In this document: in pieces, positions 51,716-62,555 of the stretch
How positions within the stretch are numbered: position 1 is the stretch's first letter
Layout of the letters: every line of letters begins with the position of its first letter
NCBI RefSeq assembly: GCF_024171885.1
Contig: NZ_JAMTCP010000005.1
Location: forward strand, 1-64,000
Reading direction: 5' to 3'
DNA length: 64,000 bases
From: Streptoalloteichus tenebrarius
GTDB taxonomy: Bacteria; Actinomycetota; Actinomycetes; Mycobacteriales; Pseudonocardiaceae
The notes under the pieces: model-generated
Told to the model about the DNA's origin: nothing
What the model saw: the letters and a program-made list of their open reading frames with translations, nothing else
Database searches by the model: none
Translations under genes and position numbers: made by a program

Positions 51716-52326
51716 GTCCGTCCTCAAGTCTGGTGTGGCTGATCTGTTTGATGCCGGGGCGTGTTACGCAGGCACGAGTTGACCGGCGAGCAGGGCAGGT
51801 GATCGAGCTGCTACCACCCGCCTCCGTCGCGAAGAGACACCTAGATGAGGCGTCGCGTGATCAATGGGATGGCTGTTCCGGGCGAAGACGGGTGTGGCGT
51901 GGCCTTCCGGAACGGCGTAGGCCAGCCCTGGGAGAGGTGTCGACAACCGGTTCTGGCGGTGGTCGTCCCACCGGAATCCTGACCACCCCGATGACAGGGG
52001 TGCGGAGTGATCGCCGAGCGATCAACGAATCCGACCGGGAGGTCCCGGTCTTCAGCACCGTTCGCGCCTACCAGCACGCCGCGGCGCCCGCATCCCGTCC
52101 CACACGGGGGAGGGCGGATCGTGCGGCGGGCACGGGAGCCAGATGAACACGCCCTCGGCCGCTCCCGCGACTCTCAACCCGCCGCCTACCCACACCGCAC
52201 CGTGGTCGAACGCCGCTTCAACCGGGCTCACGCGGACCCGCCCTCTCGCCACTCGCGACGACAAAACCGTCATCTCCTACCGAGGGATGATCTGGCCACC
52301 CTGCTCATCTGGCTTTGAGGACAGGC
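51716..52326 (+). mobile_element. degenerate IS5-family copy, array 2 copy 3
   Basis: About 610 bases; starts GTCCGTCCTCAAGTCTGG and ends TTTGAGGACAGGC (52314-52326), so both terminal repeats are recognisable. Inside it shares with array 1 copy 1 the segment CCGGTTCTGGCGGTGGTCGT near 51945, in opposite orientation. Transposase frame broken by deletions. Confidence 0.75.
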
Positions 52327-52563
52327 CGAAGGGGCGTCCACGGAGGACGAAGCATCCGTGTGATCAGCGGATGCTGGTCAGGGCGAAGACGGGCATGGCT
52401 CGACCCACCGGAATGGCATGGCCCCCACACAGGGGAGGGCGGATCATGCGGCGGGCACCGTGAGCCAGGTGGCCCGTTCTCGCCACCCGCGAGGACATGA
52501 CCGCCATCTCCTCCCGAGGCGTGATTGACCTGGCCATCCAGGTCATCTGGCCTTGAGGACATG
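52327..52563 (+). mobile_element. degenerate IS5-family copy, array 2 copy 4 (truncated)
   Basis: Lacks the 5' end; retains the mid block and the outer repeat GGCCTTGAGGACATGGCC ending about 52563, which lies directly next to the stop codon of the XRE gene at 52566. Confidence 0.7.
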
Positions 52564-52565
52564 GC

Positions 52566-53624
52566 CTACCGCCATTCCCAGCACATGCCGTGCACTCCGG
52601 GAGCGCATGCGGTGAGGACCATGTGGGCGCTGTGCGAACTTCCAATCCACAGTGGACGGACAAGCTGGCGCGGCGCGTTCGCGTCCCGCTGCTGGAACTG
52701 CTCGCACCGCACGGGGAGCGCGTGCGGGTCGAAGGTCACCTGGAGCACGTACTGGTGCACGTTGCCCCGCAGCCGCCGGTCGTAGCTCTCGGTCGGTACG
52801 TCGCTGTCGGCGAACCGCAGCTCGTACTCGATGATCGCGGTCTCCCCGGCGTTGAGCACCCGGTCGAGGATCAGCTCGATGACGCAGTACCCGGAGTCGG
52901 GACAGGCGTGGACCCGGCCGAGGCGGCCGTAGCGGACCAGGACGTCGACCGGCGCGGCGCGCGCCGGCTCGTCCGCCCGGTACACCGCCAGCCAGCGGTC
53001 CACCCCGTCCGCCTCGGCCCGGAGCACGTGGCTGACCACGAGGCGCCGCTCGGCGCGGTCGGGGCCGAGGACGTAGTGGTCCCGCAGGCTGATCGAGCGG
53101 ATCCGGCGGGAGTGGTCCGGCCCGACCGCCGCGACCAGGCCGGCGAGGCCCGCGTCCCACAGCCGGGCGTCGTCCAGCGCCGCCACGGCCACCCAGCGCC
53201 CCCTCGGCCGGCGCGGGCCGAGCAGGCTGATCAGCGAGTCCTGCGGCAGGCCGAGCACGCCCTCCAGCACCCGGACCGCCCGCAGGGACTCGGCGCGCTC
53301 GGGCCGGCTGCGCCCCCGCTGCCAGTAGCTCAGCGTCGTGAGGCTGACCTGGACGCCGTGCTGGCGCAGCCGGTGCTGGATGCGCTCCAGCGCCAACCCC
53401 CGGTTCCTGATCGCGATGCGCAGCGCGTCGGGGAAGGGGCCGTGGCGCAGCGCGCGCGCCAGCTCCCGGTCCCGCACCTCCGCCAGGGTCCGCGCGCGGA
53501 CGAACCCGTCGGCGGCGGTGGCGGGCCGGAGCGCGTCGCCGCCGGGCGGGTGCCCGCCGGCGGGGGAACCGGGTCGGCCACGCCCGCCGCCGACGTCGAC
53601 CGCGCCGCCTGGAGCGCCACCCAT
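52566..53624 (-). CDS. XRE-type HTH regulator with large C-terminal domain
   Basis: 352 residues. Residues about 75-125 form the HTH (LERIQHRLRQHGVQVSLTTL, SYWQRGRSRPERAESLR). The remaining 220 residues form an alpha/beta sensor-like region (HYVLGPDRAERRLVVSHVLR, YCVIELILDRVLNAGETAII) ending HGMCWEWR, a typical end for this actinomycete family, so the C-terminus is intact despite the adjoining IS relic. ATG at 53624 has GAGGAGAGACG upstream. Targets unknown. Confidence 0.8.
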   Translation of the reverse strand: MGGAPGGAVDVGGGRGRPGSPAGGHPPGGDALRPATAADGFVRARTLAEVRDRELARALRHGPFPDALRIAIRNRGLALERIQHRLRQHGVQVSLTTLSYWQRGRSRPERAESLRAVRVLEGVLGLPQDSLISLLGPRRPRGRWVAVAALDDARLWDAGLAGLVAAVGPDHSRRIRSISLRDHYVLGPDRAERRLVVSHVLRAEADGVDRWLAVYRADEPARAAPVDVLVRYGRLGRVHACPDSGYCVIELILDRVLNAGETAIIEYELRFADSDVPTESYDRRLRGNVHQYVLQVTFDPHALPVRCEQFQQRDANAPRQLVRPLWIGSSHSAHMVLTACAPGVHGMCWEWR

Positions 53625-53723
53625 CGTCTCTCCTCGATCTGGTGCGTGACGGCGGCACGTCGAGGATGACCGGCGCGGCCCGCGCCGAGGTAGGGCTGAT
53701 CGGCCTACTCCTCGACGCGCGCC

Positions 53724-53763
53724 AGTGGTTCGTGGAGGGGTGCGACCCCCTCCACGAACCACT
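53724..53763. terminator. 17-bp perfect hairpin terminator
   Basis: AGTGGTTCGTGGAGGGG (53724-53740) pairs perfectly with its complement at 53747-53763 across a 6-base loop. It follows the end of the leftward aminopeptidase gene and precedes the XRE gene. Confidence 0.85.
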
Positions 53764-53827
53764 GTCCTGACGAGAACCCCTCCTGGCCGAGGGGTCGGCG
53801 TCCGGCAGCCGGCGTCACGGGCCTCGG

Positions 53828-55846
<2,019 letters not shown>

Positions 55847-56800
55847 GTGACCCGAAGACCCGTCAGCGCTCTCAGCGCCGCCCTCGTCGTGCTCGCCTGG
55901 GTCGCCGCGCTCGCCGTGACGACACCGCAGGGGGCGGTGGCGGCGGAACCCGGCGCGCCGTCCGCCGCGCGTCCGGCGAACTGCCTCGGCCTGACCTGGT
56001 CCATCCGCCAGCAGCGGTGGACGGCCGACCTGGTCCACGTCGGCAACGACCGGCACAGCGACCCCTACCGGGGCGACACCCCCTGCGACACCGAACTCCC
56101 CGTGCTGTGCCTGGTGAAGCGGAACCTGCCCGTCCCGCCGGGCATCACCCCCGACTTCTACGCGGGATGGAGCGGCGGCACCGTGCGGATCACGAGCCCC
56201 GTCTCCGGGTGGGCGCTCACCTCCCGCGCGGCGGCCGACGCCCTGTGCGCCCGCCAGTTCGGCGCGGGCTACCGGATGGCCGAGTTCCACGACGGTGGCG
56301 GTGGCTGGAGCTGGTGGGCCAACGGCAACCTCAACCGGTTCTGGGCAACGGTGAACGACCAGCCGTCGAGCCCGTGGAACACCACGACGGGCAAGGCCGT
56401 GACGTGGGTCGTCGCCAAGCAGGACCCCGACAGGGACCTGGTCAACGTGCACGCCGACCAGCGCACCGAGGGCTACGTGGGCGACACGCCCGTCGGCACG
56501 CGGCTTCCCGTGCTGTGTCTGCGCCAGGACGGCAGGGCGAACCCGGGCGGGCTCACCCCGTTCGACTACTACAACGGGTGGGCGGCGGGCGAGGCCCGGT
56601 TGGCCCCCGCGATCGCCGGCAGCTCGTTGACCTCCCGCGCGGCGGCCGACTCCTACTGCTCGCTGCACTTCGGCGCGGGGTGGCGGATGGGCGAGCACCA
56701 CGACGGCGGCGGTGGCTGGGGGTGGTGGGCCTCGGGCAACGTGTCCCGGATGTGGGTGGCCATCAACGACCAGCCGGCCAACCCGTGGGACGTCCGCTGA
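55847..56800 (+). CDS. secreted protein with two Trp/Gly-rich repeats
   Basis: 317 residues. Signal peptide (SALSAALVVLAWVAALAV, cleavage near AVAAEPG) then an extracellular chain with a duplication: unit 1 has GWALTSRAAADALCARQFGAG, RMAEFHDGGGGWSWWANGN and RFWATVNDQPSSPW, unit 2 has SSLTSRAAADSYCSLHFGAG, RMGEHHDGGGGWGWWASGN and RMWVAINDQPANPW, about 125 residues apart. Each unit has Cys in matching positions. The HDGGGGW motif suggests metal or sugar binding. I do not know a characterised family. GTG at 55847 follows AAGGAG. Confidence 0.88.
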   Translation: MTRRPVSALSAALVVLAWVAALAVTTPQGAVAAEPGAPSAARPANCLGLTWSIRQQRWTADLVHVGNDRHSDPYRGDTPCDTELPVLCLVKRNLPVPPGITPDFYAGWSGGTVRITSPVSGWALTSRAAADALCARQFGAGYRMAEFHDGGGGWSWWANGNLNRFWATVNDQPSSPWNTTTGKAVTWVVAKQDPDRDLVNVHADQRTEGYVGDTPVGTRLPVLCLRQDGRANPGGLTPFDYYNGWAAGEARLAPAIAGSSLTSRAAADSYCSLHFGAGWRMGEHHDGGGGWGWWASGNVSRMWVAINDQPANPWDVR

Positions 56801-56812
56801 CCTGAGCGCGAG

Positions 56813-56848
56813 GGCCGGCGGCGGCGTCCCGCGACACCGCCGCCGGCC
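56813..56848 (+). terminator. 12-bp hairpin terminator
   Basis: GGCCGGCGGCGG (56813-56824) pairs with CCGCCGCCGGCC (56837-56848), 12 bases after the stop of the secreted protein. Confidence 0.75.
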
Positions 56849-57059
56849 CCGTCTGTGGGTCGAACGCCCGGCCAGGGCCCGGACCGGGAATGGTGGTGAG
56901 AGTTCGTTCCGGGCCGATCTGGGCAGGTGCCGGGCAACAGGTCCGGCAGAGGTGAGCCACAACAGTCCACAGTGGATCTCGAACCCCGGACCGCACGGCC
57001 GGCCGAGGCGGGGGACGGGCCGTCTCCGTCCTGGCCGGTCGATCGCGGAAGCCCGATGC

Positions 57060-57255
57060 GATTGGAGGCCTTCAGTGCCAGCGCTGGTATGGGAACGCGA
57101 GCAACGGGACAGGCGGAGGGGCGTGACCGGCATGGCCCGGCGTGACAAGGACAGCAACCAACGGTCGTGCTCGTCGACCGCCAGGTGGATCTCGGCTGAC
57201 AGCTCGCCCCGAGACCGGCCGATCACCTCATCAACGACCAGGAGCAGCCGCACAC
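57060..57255 (-). pseudogene. IS5-family transposase fragment
   Basis: Leftward reading gives LLLVVDEVIGRSRGELSAEI and IHLAVDEHDRWLLSLSRR, the 'GRSRGGLTTKIHLAVDGRG' catalytic-region block of IS5-family transposases. Nothing else of the element is recognisable. A GTCCACAGTGGAT palindrome lies upstream at 56965. Confidence 0.6.
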
Positions 57256-57801
57256 CCCGATCTCCTCTGTCTGCCGCGCACTACCGTTGATCACTTGCTG
57301 GTGGTCCCGCGACCGGTTCCCGCCGCCGTGGGGCAGCAACCGACCAGTCGACGTCGCCGAGGGGAAGCCGGAGAACTCCACCCCACACGCTGTCGGACAT
57401 GTGAATCCACTGTGGTGCGATGACGGAGACGTTGGGGCCGTCGCCATCCGCCGACACGGTCCGCGTCCCGCGCTCACGACAGGACCGACGCGCCGAGCAC
57501 GGACATAAGTGACCCGGTGTGGGCTGGCACATCGCGCGAGTCGGGTGACATACCGTTTGTGCGCCACACCCGAACGGCCCAGCACCGCACCACCCACGAT
57601 GGATGACCGCGCGATTCTCTCCTCGTGGCACGGTGATCCGCGGGGCGGCGGGAGCGCCGGCGCGGAACACCGCCGGTCACCGGGAGAGGAGCCGAAGGGC
57701 GTCCTCCCGTCGCCGCACCCTCCTCCCGACCGTTCGGCGGGTCGGGGAAACCACGTCTCGGGCCTACCGCGCGCCCGGTCGAACGGGCAAGCTCTACCCC
57801 C
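57256..57801. other. intergenic region before the LacI gene
   Basis: No supported gene; open frames are compositional. A TCCACTGTGG half-palindrome lies at 57406. The LacI promoter must lie at the right end; no obvious LacI-type operator is visible. Confidence 0.5.
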
Positions 57802-58887
57802 ATGCCCGCCGTTCCCGGCCCGCGACGCCGGCCCACGCTGGACACGGTGGCCCGCGCCGTCGGCGTCTCCCGCGCGACCGTCTCCAACGCCTACAACCGG
57901 CCGGACCAGCTCTCCGCCCCGCTGCGGGCGCGGATCCTGGCGGTGGCCGACCAGCTCGGCTATCCGGGTCCCGACCCGGTCGCGCGCAGCCTGGCCACCC
58001 GCCGCAGCGCGGCCGTCGCGTTCGTGCTGGCGACGCCGCTGTCCACGGCCTTCTCCGATCCCGCCCTCACCACCGCGCTCGACGGACTCGCGTCCACTGT
58101 GGACGAACATGGGCACGGTCTGCTGCTCGTGCCGGGCACGGCCGACGCCGGTCCGCGCCCCGAGGCGGTGGCCAGGGCGCAGGCCGACGTCATCGTCCTG
58201 CACTCGCTCGCCGACGACGTGCCGGCCCTGCGCGCCGCCGGCCACCGCCGGTTGCCGCTGCTGGTCATCGACCAGCCCGTCGTGCCGACGGCGGCCAGGG
58301 TGGAGATCGACGACGAGGGCGGGGCGGCGGCCGCCGCCGAGCACCTGCTCCGGCTCGGCCACCGGCGGGTCGGGGTGCTGGCCCTCCCCTTCGCCCCCGA
58401 CCACACCGAGGGACCCGCCGGAGAGGCCCGGCGCGCCACCGCCCGGTACCGCGTCAGCCGGGACCGGCTGGCCGGCTACCTGCGGACGCTGGGCGCGGTC
58501 GGCGCGGACCCGGACGCTCCGCCCGTGTGGGAGGCGACCAGTTCGGACCGGGAGGCGGGACGGCGCGGCGGGCGGTGGTTGCTCGGCCGGCGACCACGAC
58601 CGACCGCGCTGCTGTGCATGTCCGACGAGCTGGCGCTGGGCGCGGTCCGGGCGGCCGGCGACCTCGGGCTGTCGGTCCCGGGGGACGTGTCGGTGGTGGG
58701 CTTCGACGACACGCGCGCCGCCGCGGCCAGCGACCCGCCGCTGACCACGATCCACCAGCCGCTGGCCGAGAAGGGCCGCCGCGCGGGGGAGATCGCCCTG
58801 GGTCTCCTCGCCGGCGACCCGCCCGGCCCTCCGGTGCGGCTCCCCACCCACCTCGTCGTCCGGTCCTCCACCGCGCCTCCGCGCTGA
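57802..58887 (+). CDS. LacI family transcriptional regulator
   Basis: 361 residues. N-terminal LacI HTH (PTLDTVARAVGVSRATVSNA, YNRPDQLSAPLRARILAVA) and a periplasmic-binding-protein-like sensor domain ending in VSVVGFDDTRAAAASDPPL and TTIHQPLAEKGRRAGEIALG, as in classical LacI/GalR members. The ATG has no clear ribosome site and may be leaderless. It converges on an MFS carrier gene that could be a target, but its operator is not evident. Confidence 0.93.
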   Translation: MPAVPGPRRRPTLDTVARAVGVSRATVSNAYNRPDQLSAPLRARILAVADQLGYPGPDPVARSLATRRSAAVAFVLATPLSTAFSDPALTTALDGLASTVDEHGHGLLLVPGTADAGPRPEAVARAQADVIVLHSLADDVPALRAAGHRRLPLLVIDQPVVPTAARVEIDDEGGAAAAAEHLLRLGHRRVGVLALPFAPDHTEGPAGEARRATARYRVSRDRLAGYLRTLGAVGADPDAPPVWEATSSDREAGRRGGRWLLGRRPRPTALLCMSDELALGAVRAAGDLGLSVPGDVSVVGFDDTRAAAASDPPLTTIHQPLAEKGRRAGEIALGLLAGDPPGPPVRLPTHLVVRSSTAPPR

Positions 58888-58909
58888 CGCGCTCTCACTC
58901 CCGCGTCGA

Positions 58910-60208
58910 CTACGCCGCCGGTGGCCCGGGCGGCGGTGGCCCCGACAACGGTGGCCCCGACAACGGTGGCCCCGACGACGGAGGTGACGACGACGGAGGC
59001 GATGGCGACGGACGTGAGGGCGACGGAGGCGACGGAGGCGACAGAGGCGGCGGCGCCGGCGGCGTGACGCGGGCGACGAGCAGGGCGGCCGGGACCATGA
59101 GGGCGACCAACCCGGCCACCGCCCCGAGGGCGACCGCCAGCGACGTCGCCTGGGCGATCGCGCCGACCAGGGGCGGGCCGCCGAGGAAACCGCTGTAGGA
59201 CACCGTCGTCACGAACCCGATCTCCCGCGCGCCGCCCCGGCCCGTGGCGTGGCCGACCTGCCCCGCCAGCCCCAGCGCCACCGGGAACACGCCGGCGAGG
59301 CCGGTTCCCGCGAGGCCGAAGCCGAGGTAGGCGGCGGGCGCCCACGGAAGAGCGACGGCGGTCAGCAGCCCGGTCGCCGCGAGGACGCCGCTGGCGGCCA
59401 GCAGCCGGGTGGGGCCCCAGCGGCGTTCGACCCGCTCCCCGAACAGTCGGGTGAGGACCATCGCGACCGAGAACACCGCGTAGGCGACGGCCCCGGCGGA
59501 CTCGCTGGTTCCCCGCTCCCGCACCAGGAACAGGGCCGCCCAGTCGGACGAGGAGCCCTCGCCGACCGCCGCGCACAACGTCACCAGGCCCAGCAGCCAC
59601 AGGACCGGCCGCCGCACCGGGGACGGCCCGACCAGGGGCAGTCGGCGAGCCGCGGGCGCGGTGGGCGCGCCCGGCACCGACCGCGCCACCGACGCCAGCA
59701 GGAGCAGTCCCAGCGCCGTCACGAGCGGGAAGTGGAGGCTGGGCGGCAACCCGGCCCCGGCGGCCAGCGCCGCCCCGCCCGAGCCCAGCAGGCCGCCCGC
59801 GCTGAACCCCGCGTGGAAGAACGGCATCAGCGGCCGGCCCAGCTCCCGCACCGCGACCACCGCGGCCACGTTCATGGCGACGTCGAGGAACCCGGCCGAC
59901 ACCCCGAGGGCGAACCACGAGGCCCCGAGCCGCGCCGGGGAGGTCGCGAGCCCGAGGACCGGCAACAGCAGGGGCGCGGCCGTGCCGGAGAGCGCGACCA
60001 CGCGCCGCGCCCCGAACCGGGCCGTCACGCGACCGGCCAGCGGCGCGCCGACCACGAGGCCGAGCATCATGCCCAGCAGCGCGAACCCGAGCGCGCCCGG
60101 GTCGGCCCCCGCCCGCTCGGCCAGGGCGGGCACCCGGCCCGCCCACGACCCGTGGACCACCCCGTTCAGCAGGAAGACCGACGTCACCGCGGTCCGCGAC
60201 GAGACCAA
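58910..60208 (-). CDS. MFS transporter with Ser/Pro-rich C-terminal tail
   Basis: About 432 residues, 12 membrane segments: FLLNGVVHGSWAGRVPALAE, VVGAPLAGRVTARFGARRVV (motif A), then helices to LVALMVPAALLVARVTPP. The YbjJ/FucP-like pattern suggests a sugar or drug carrier. The last 45 residues are PSPPSPSRPSPSPPSSSPP and SGPPLSGPPLSG, encoded by imperfect repeats (about 58915-59060) rich in GGTGGCCCCGACAAC; a disordered tail is unusual for MFS proteins. The start is uncertain; TTG 60208 after GGGGGT is preferred. Confidence 0.85.
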   Translation of the reverse strand: MVSSRTAVTSVFLLNGVVHGSWAGRVPALAERAGADPGALGFALLGMMLGLVVGAPLAGRVTARFGARRVVALSGTAAPLLLPVLGLATSPARLGASWFALGVSAGFLDVAMNVAAVVAVRELGRPLMPFFHAGFSAGGLLGSGGAALAAGAGLPPSLHFPLVTALGLLLLASVARSVPGAPTAPAARRLPLVGPSPVRRPVLWLLGLVTLCAAVGEGSSSDWAALFLVRERGTSESAGAVAYAVFSVAMVLTRLFGERVERRWGPTRLLAASGVLAATGLLTAVALPWAPAAYLGFGLAGTGLAGVFPVALGLAGQVGHATGRGGAREIGFVTTVSYSGFLGGPPLVGAIAQATSLAVALGAVAGLVALMVPAALLVARVTPPAPPPLSPPSPPSPSRPSPSPPSSSPPSSGPPLSGPPLSGPPPPGPPAA

Positions 60209-60397
60209 CGCGCACCCCCGACCGAAGGCTCCGAGCGGACCAGCATGGCGGACGCCACGCCCCTGACGAGATCCCCAGGACGGGTCACGTGAGCGGCCGG
60301 CGTCACACCCGTTCGCCGGAAACCCGGAGGGCGACCGGTCCGTACGATCCGGGAAACGCGGTGAGGAGATCACCGCCGGTTTGGGGGTTCGCTGACC

Positions 60398-62263
60398 ATG
60401 TCGAAGAAGGGGTGGAGACGCGGGGTCCTGGTCACGGGGGGAGTCCTGACCGTGGGCGTCGTCGTCGCCGGCATCAGCGTCTTATGGCCGTCCGACAAGA
60501 AGGGCCCGCCTCCGAGCGCCGCCGCGACGAGCACGGCGGAGCAGGGGGTGACCGCCGAGTCCGCCGCGCGGCAGTTCCTCACGGCGTTCGCCAACGGCGA
60601 CGCCCGCACCGCCGCGTCGCTGACCGACGCCCCGGACACGGCCGAGGCCGCGCTCAGGGACACCCGCGAGGCGCTGCGGCCGGCCTCGGTCCTGACCTCG
60701 GTCACCTCGGTCTCGGTCAAGGACGCGGCGGCGTCGGCCACGGCGGGCTACTCGGTCACCTGGCAGCTCGGCGGCGAGCGGACCTGGGCCTACGAGGGCT
60801 CGATGGAGGTGGTCCGCACCGACCGCTGGCGCGTCCGCTGGGCGCCGGGCGTGGTGCACCCGAAGCTCGCGGCGAACCAGAAGCTCGCCCTGCGCGTCGA
60901 CCAGATCGGCCCGGCCGTGGTGGACCCGGCGGGGCAGCCGCTGCTCGCCTGGGACGTCGGTGTCGCCGTGCTGCTGGACCGGCGGCAGGCGACCAACCTC
61001 GACGACGTGGTGACGAAGCTGTCCACCGCGATCTCCCCGGTCGACGCCAAGGTCACGAAGCAGTCCATTGTGGACGGATTGGCCACGGTCATGTCCGGGC
61101 AGCCCTACGAGGTGGCGACGCTGCCGGAGGCGGAGTACCAGCGGATCAAGCCGCAGATCTACAACCTCCCCGGGGTGTCGTTCCAGAGCAGGAGCGCCCT
61201 GCGCGGCGTGGACCCCGAGCTGCGCTCCTACCTGATGGGCAGCATGCACAAGGCCCTGGAGGGCAAGGACGCCGGCAGCCGGGGATGGCGCGTGGTGGCC
61301 GTGGACGACGCCTCCGGCGGCGAGACCGTGCTGCACCAGCAGGAGGGCAAGGCGACCACTCCGATCACCGCGACGCTCCGATCGGAGATCCAGAAGGCGG
61401 CGCAGAGGGCCCTGGCGGCCCAGCCGAAGGCCGCCGCGCTCGTGGCGATCGCCCCCTCCTCCGGCGAGATCCTCGCCGCGGCGCAGAACGCGGCGGCCGA
61501 CCAGCTCGGCGACGTGGCGCTCCAGAAGCGGGTCCCGCCCGGCTCCACGTTCAAGATGGTCACCGCCTCGGCGGTGCTCCAGAACGGACTGGCCACACCG
61601 GACACCCCGTTGCCCTGCCCAGGAACCACGCGCGTGGGCGCGAGGACGCTGCCCAACGAGAACAGGTTCGACCTCGGCACGGTGCCGCTGCGCACCGCGT
61701 TCGCCGCGTCGTGCAACACCACGTTCGCCGAGTTGGCGGCGAAGCTCCCCGCCGACGCCCTGCCCACGGCCGCCGCGCAGTTGGGTCTGGTCGCCGACTA
61801 CGACGTCCCGGGAATCACCACCCTCGCGGGGTCGGTCCCGACCTCGCCGGAGGACGCGCAGCGCGTGGAGGACGCGATCGGGCAGGGCAGGGTGGAGACC
61901 AGCCCGTTCGGCATGGCCGTGGCCGCCGCGACGGTCGCGGCCGGCCGGAACGTCTCCCCGGTCCTGTTGCGCGGACGGCGGACGTCGGTCTCCGGTGCGA
62001 TCGCCCCGCCGCCCGCCACCGCCCTCCCGGCGCTGCGCGGCATGATGCGCGAGGTCGTGACCTCGGGAACCGCGAAGGAACTCGCCGGGATCGCCGGGCT
62101 GCACGGCAAGACGGGCACCGCGGAGTACCAGGACGACGGCCGCTCACACGGCTGGTTCGTGGGTTTCCGGGGCGACGTGGCGTTCGCCGTGCTCGTCATG
62201 GACGGCGGATCGTCCAAGCCGGCGGTGCGCATCGCGGGGGACTTCCTCAACGCGGTCGGCTGA
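60398..62263 (+). CDS. class B penicillin-binding protein (transpeptidase)
   Basis: 621 residues. An N-terminal membrane anchor (RRGVLVTGGVLTVGVVVAGI) is followed by an NTF2-like MecA_N domain (about 45-160) and a dimerisation region. The transpeptidase domain has the active-site STFK (Ser383), SCN (Ser438-Cys-Asn440) and KTGT (Lys571) motifs, all intact, in the expected order. These enzymes cross-link peptidoglycan; this architecture matches actinobacterial PbpA-related and MecA-like proteins. ATG 60398 follows GGGGG. A perfect palindromic terminator follows. Confidence 0.95.
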   Translation: MSKKGWRRGVLVTGGVLTVGVVVAGISVLWPSDKKGPPPSAAATSTAEQGVTAESAARQFLTAFANGDARTAASLTDAPDTAEAALRDTREALRPASVLTSVTSVSVKDAAASATAGYSVTWQLGGERTWAYEGSMEVVRTDRWRVRWAPGVVHPKLAANQKLALRVDQIGPAVVDPAGQPLLAWDVGVAVLLDRRQATNLDDVVTKLSTAISPVDAKVTKQSIVDGLATVMSGQPYEVATLPEAEYQRIKPQIYNLPGVSFQSRSALRGVDPELRSYLMGSMHKALEGKDAGSRGWRVVAVDDASGGETVLHQQEGKATTPITATLRSEIQKAAQRALAAQPKAAALVAIAPSSGEILAAAQNAAADQLGDVALQKRVPPGSTFKMVTASAVLQNGLATPDTPLPCPGTTRVGARTLPNENRFDLGTVPLRTAFAASCNTTFAELAAKLPADALPTAAAQLGLVADYDVPGITTLAGSVPTSPEDAQRVEDAIGQGRVETSPFGMAVAAATVAAGRNVSPVLLRGRRTSVSGAIAPPPATALPALRGMMREVVTSGTAKELAGIAGLHGKTGTAEYQDDGRSHGWFVGFRGDVAFAVLVMDGGSSKPAVRIAGDFLNAVG

Positions 62264-62315
62264 GCGCCGTGGCGGGGCGGTGAAGGGGCGGTGAGAGTCC
62301 CCGCCGCCGGTCGTC

Positions 62316-62343
62316 CCCACCCCCGCCGATCGGCGGGGGTGGG
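62316..62343. terminator. 28-bp perfect palindrome, I-shaped terminator
   Basis: CCCACCCCCGCCGA (62316-62329) and TCGGCGGGGGTGGG (62330-62343) are exact complements with no separate loop, about 50 bases after the PBP stop. Confidence 0.75.
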
Positions 62344-62555
62344 CACCCTCCACTTTCGGTGGGGCGCCCCACCATCTCCTAGTCTCGCCCGCGACGACGA
62401 CGGCCAGGACGCCGACGGGGGATCCCGGCGCCACCAGCGGTCGTTCGTCGGACGGCCGGCCGGTCGGCGGGAGAACACGCGTCGGGGGGACGCGTCGGGG
62501 GTCCGCCGCCCGGCCGGCCGAGCGGTCGGCCCCGGCCATCGAGTACTACTGGGGC

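Noticed and set aside
56860-57800. Rightward and leftward open frames up to 540 residues
   Set aside because: The long leftward frame is antisense to the LacI gene, and the others have no ribosome sites or domain motifs apart from the IS5 fragment.
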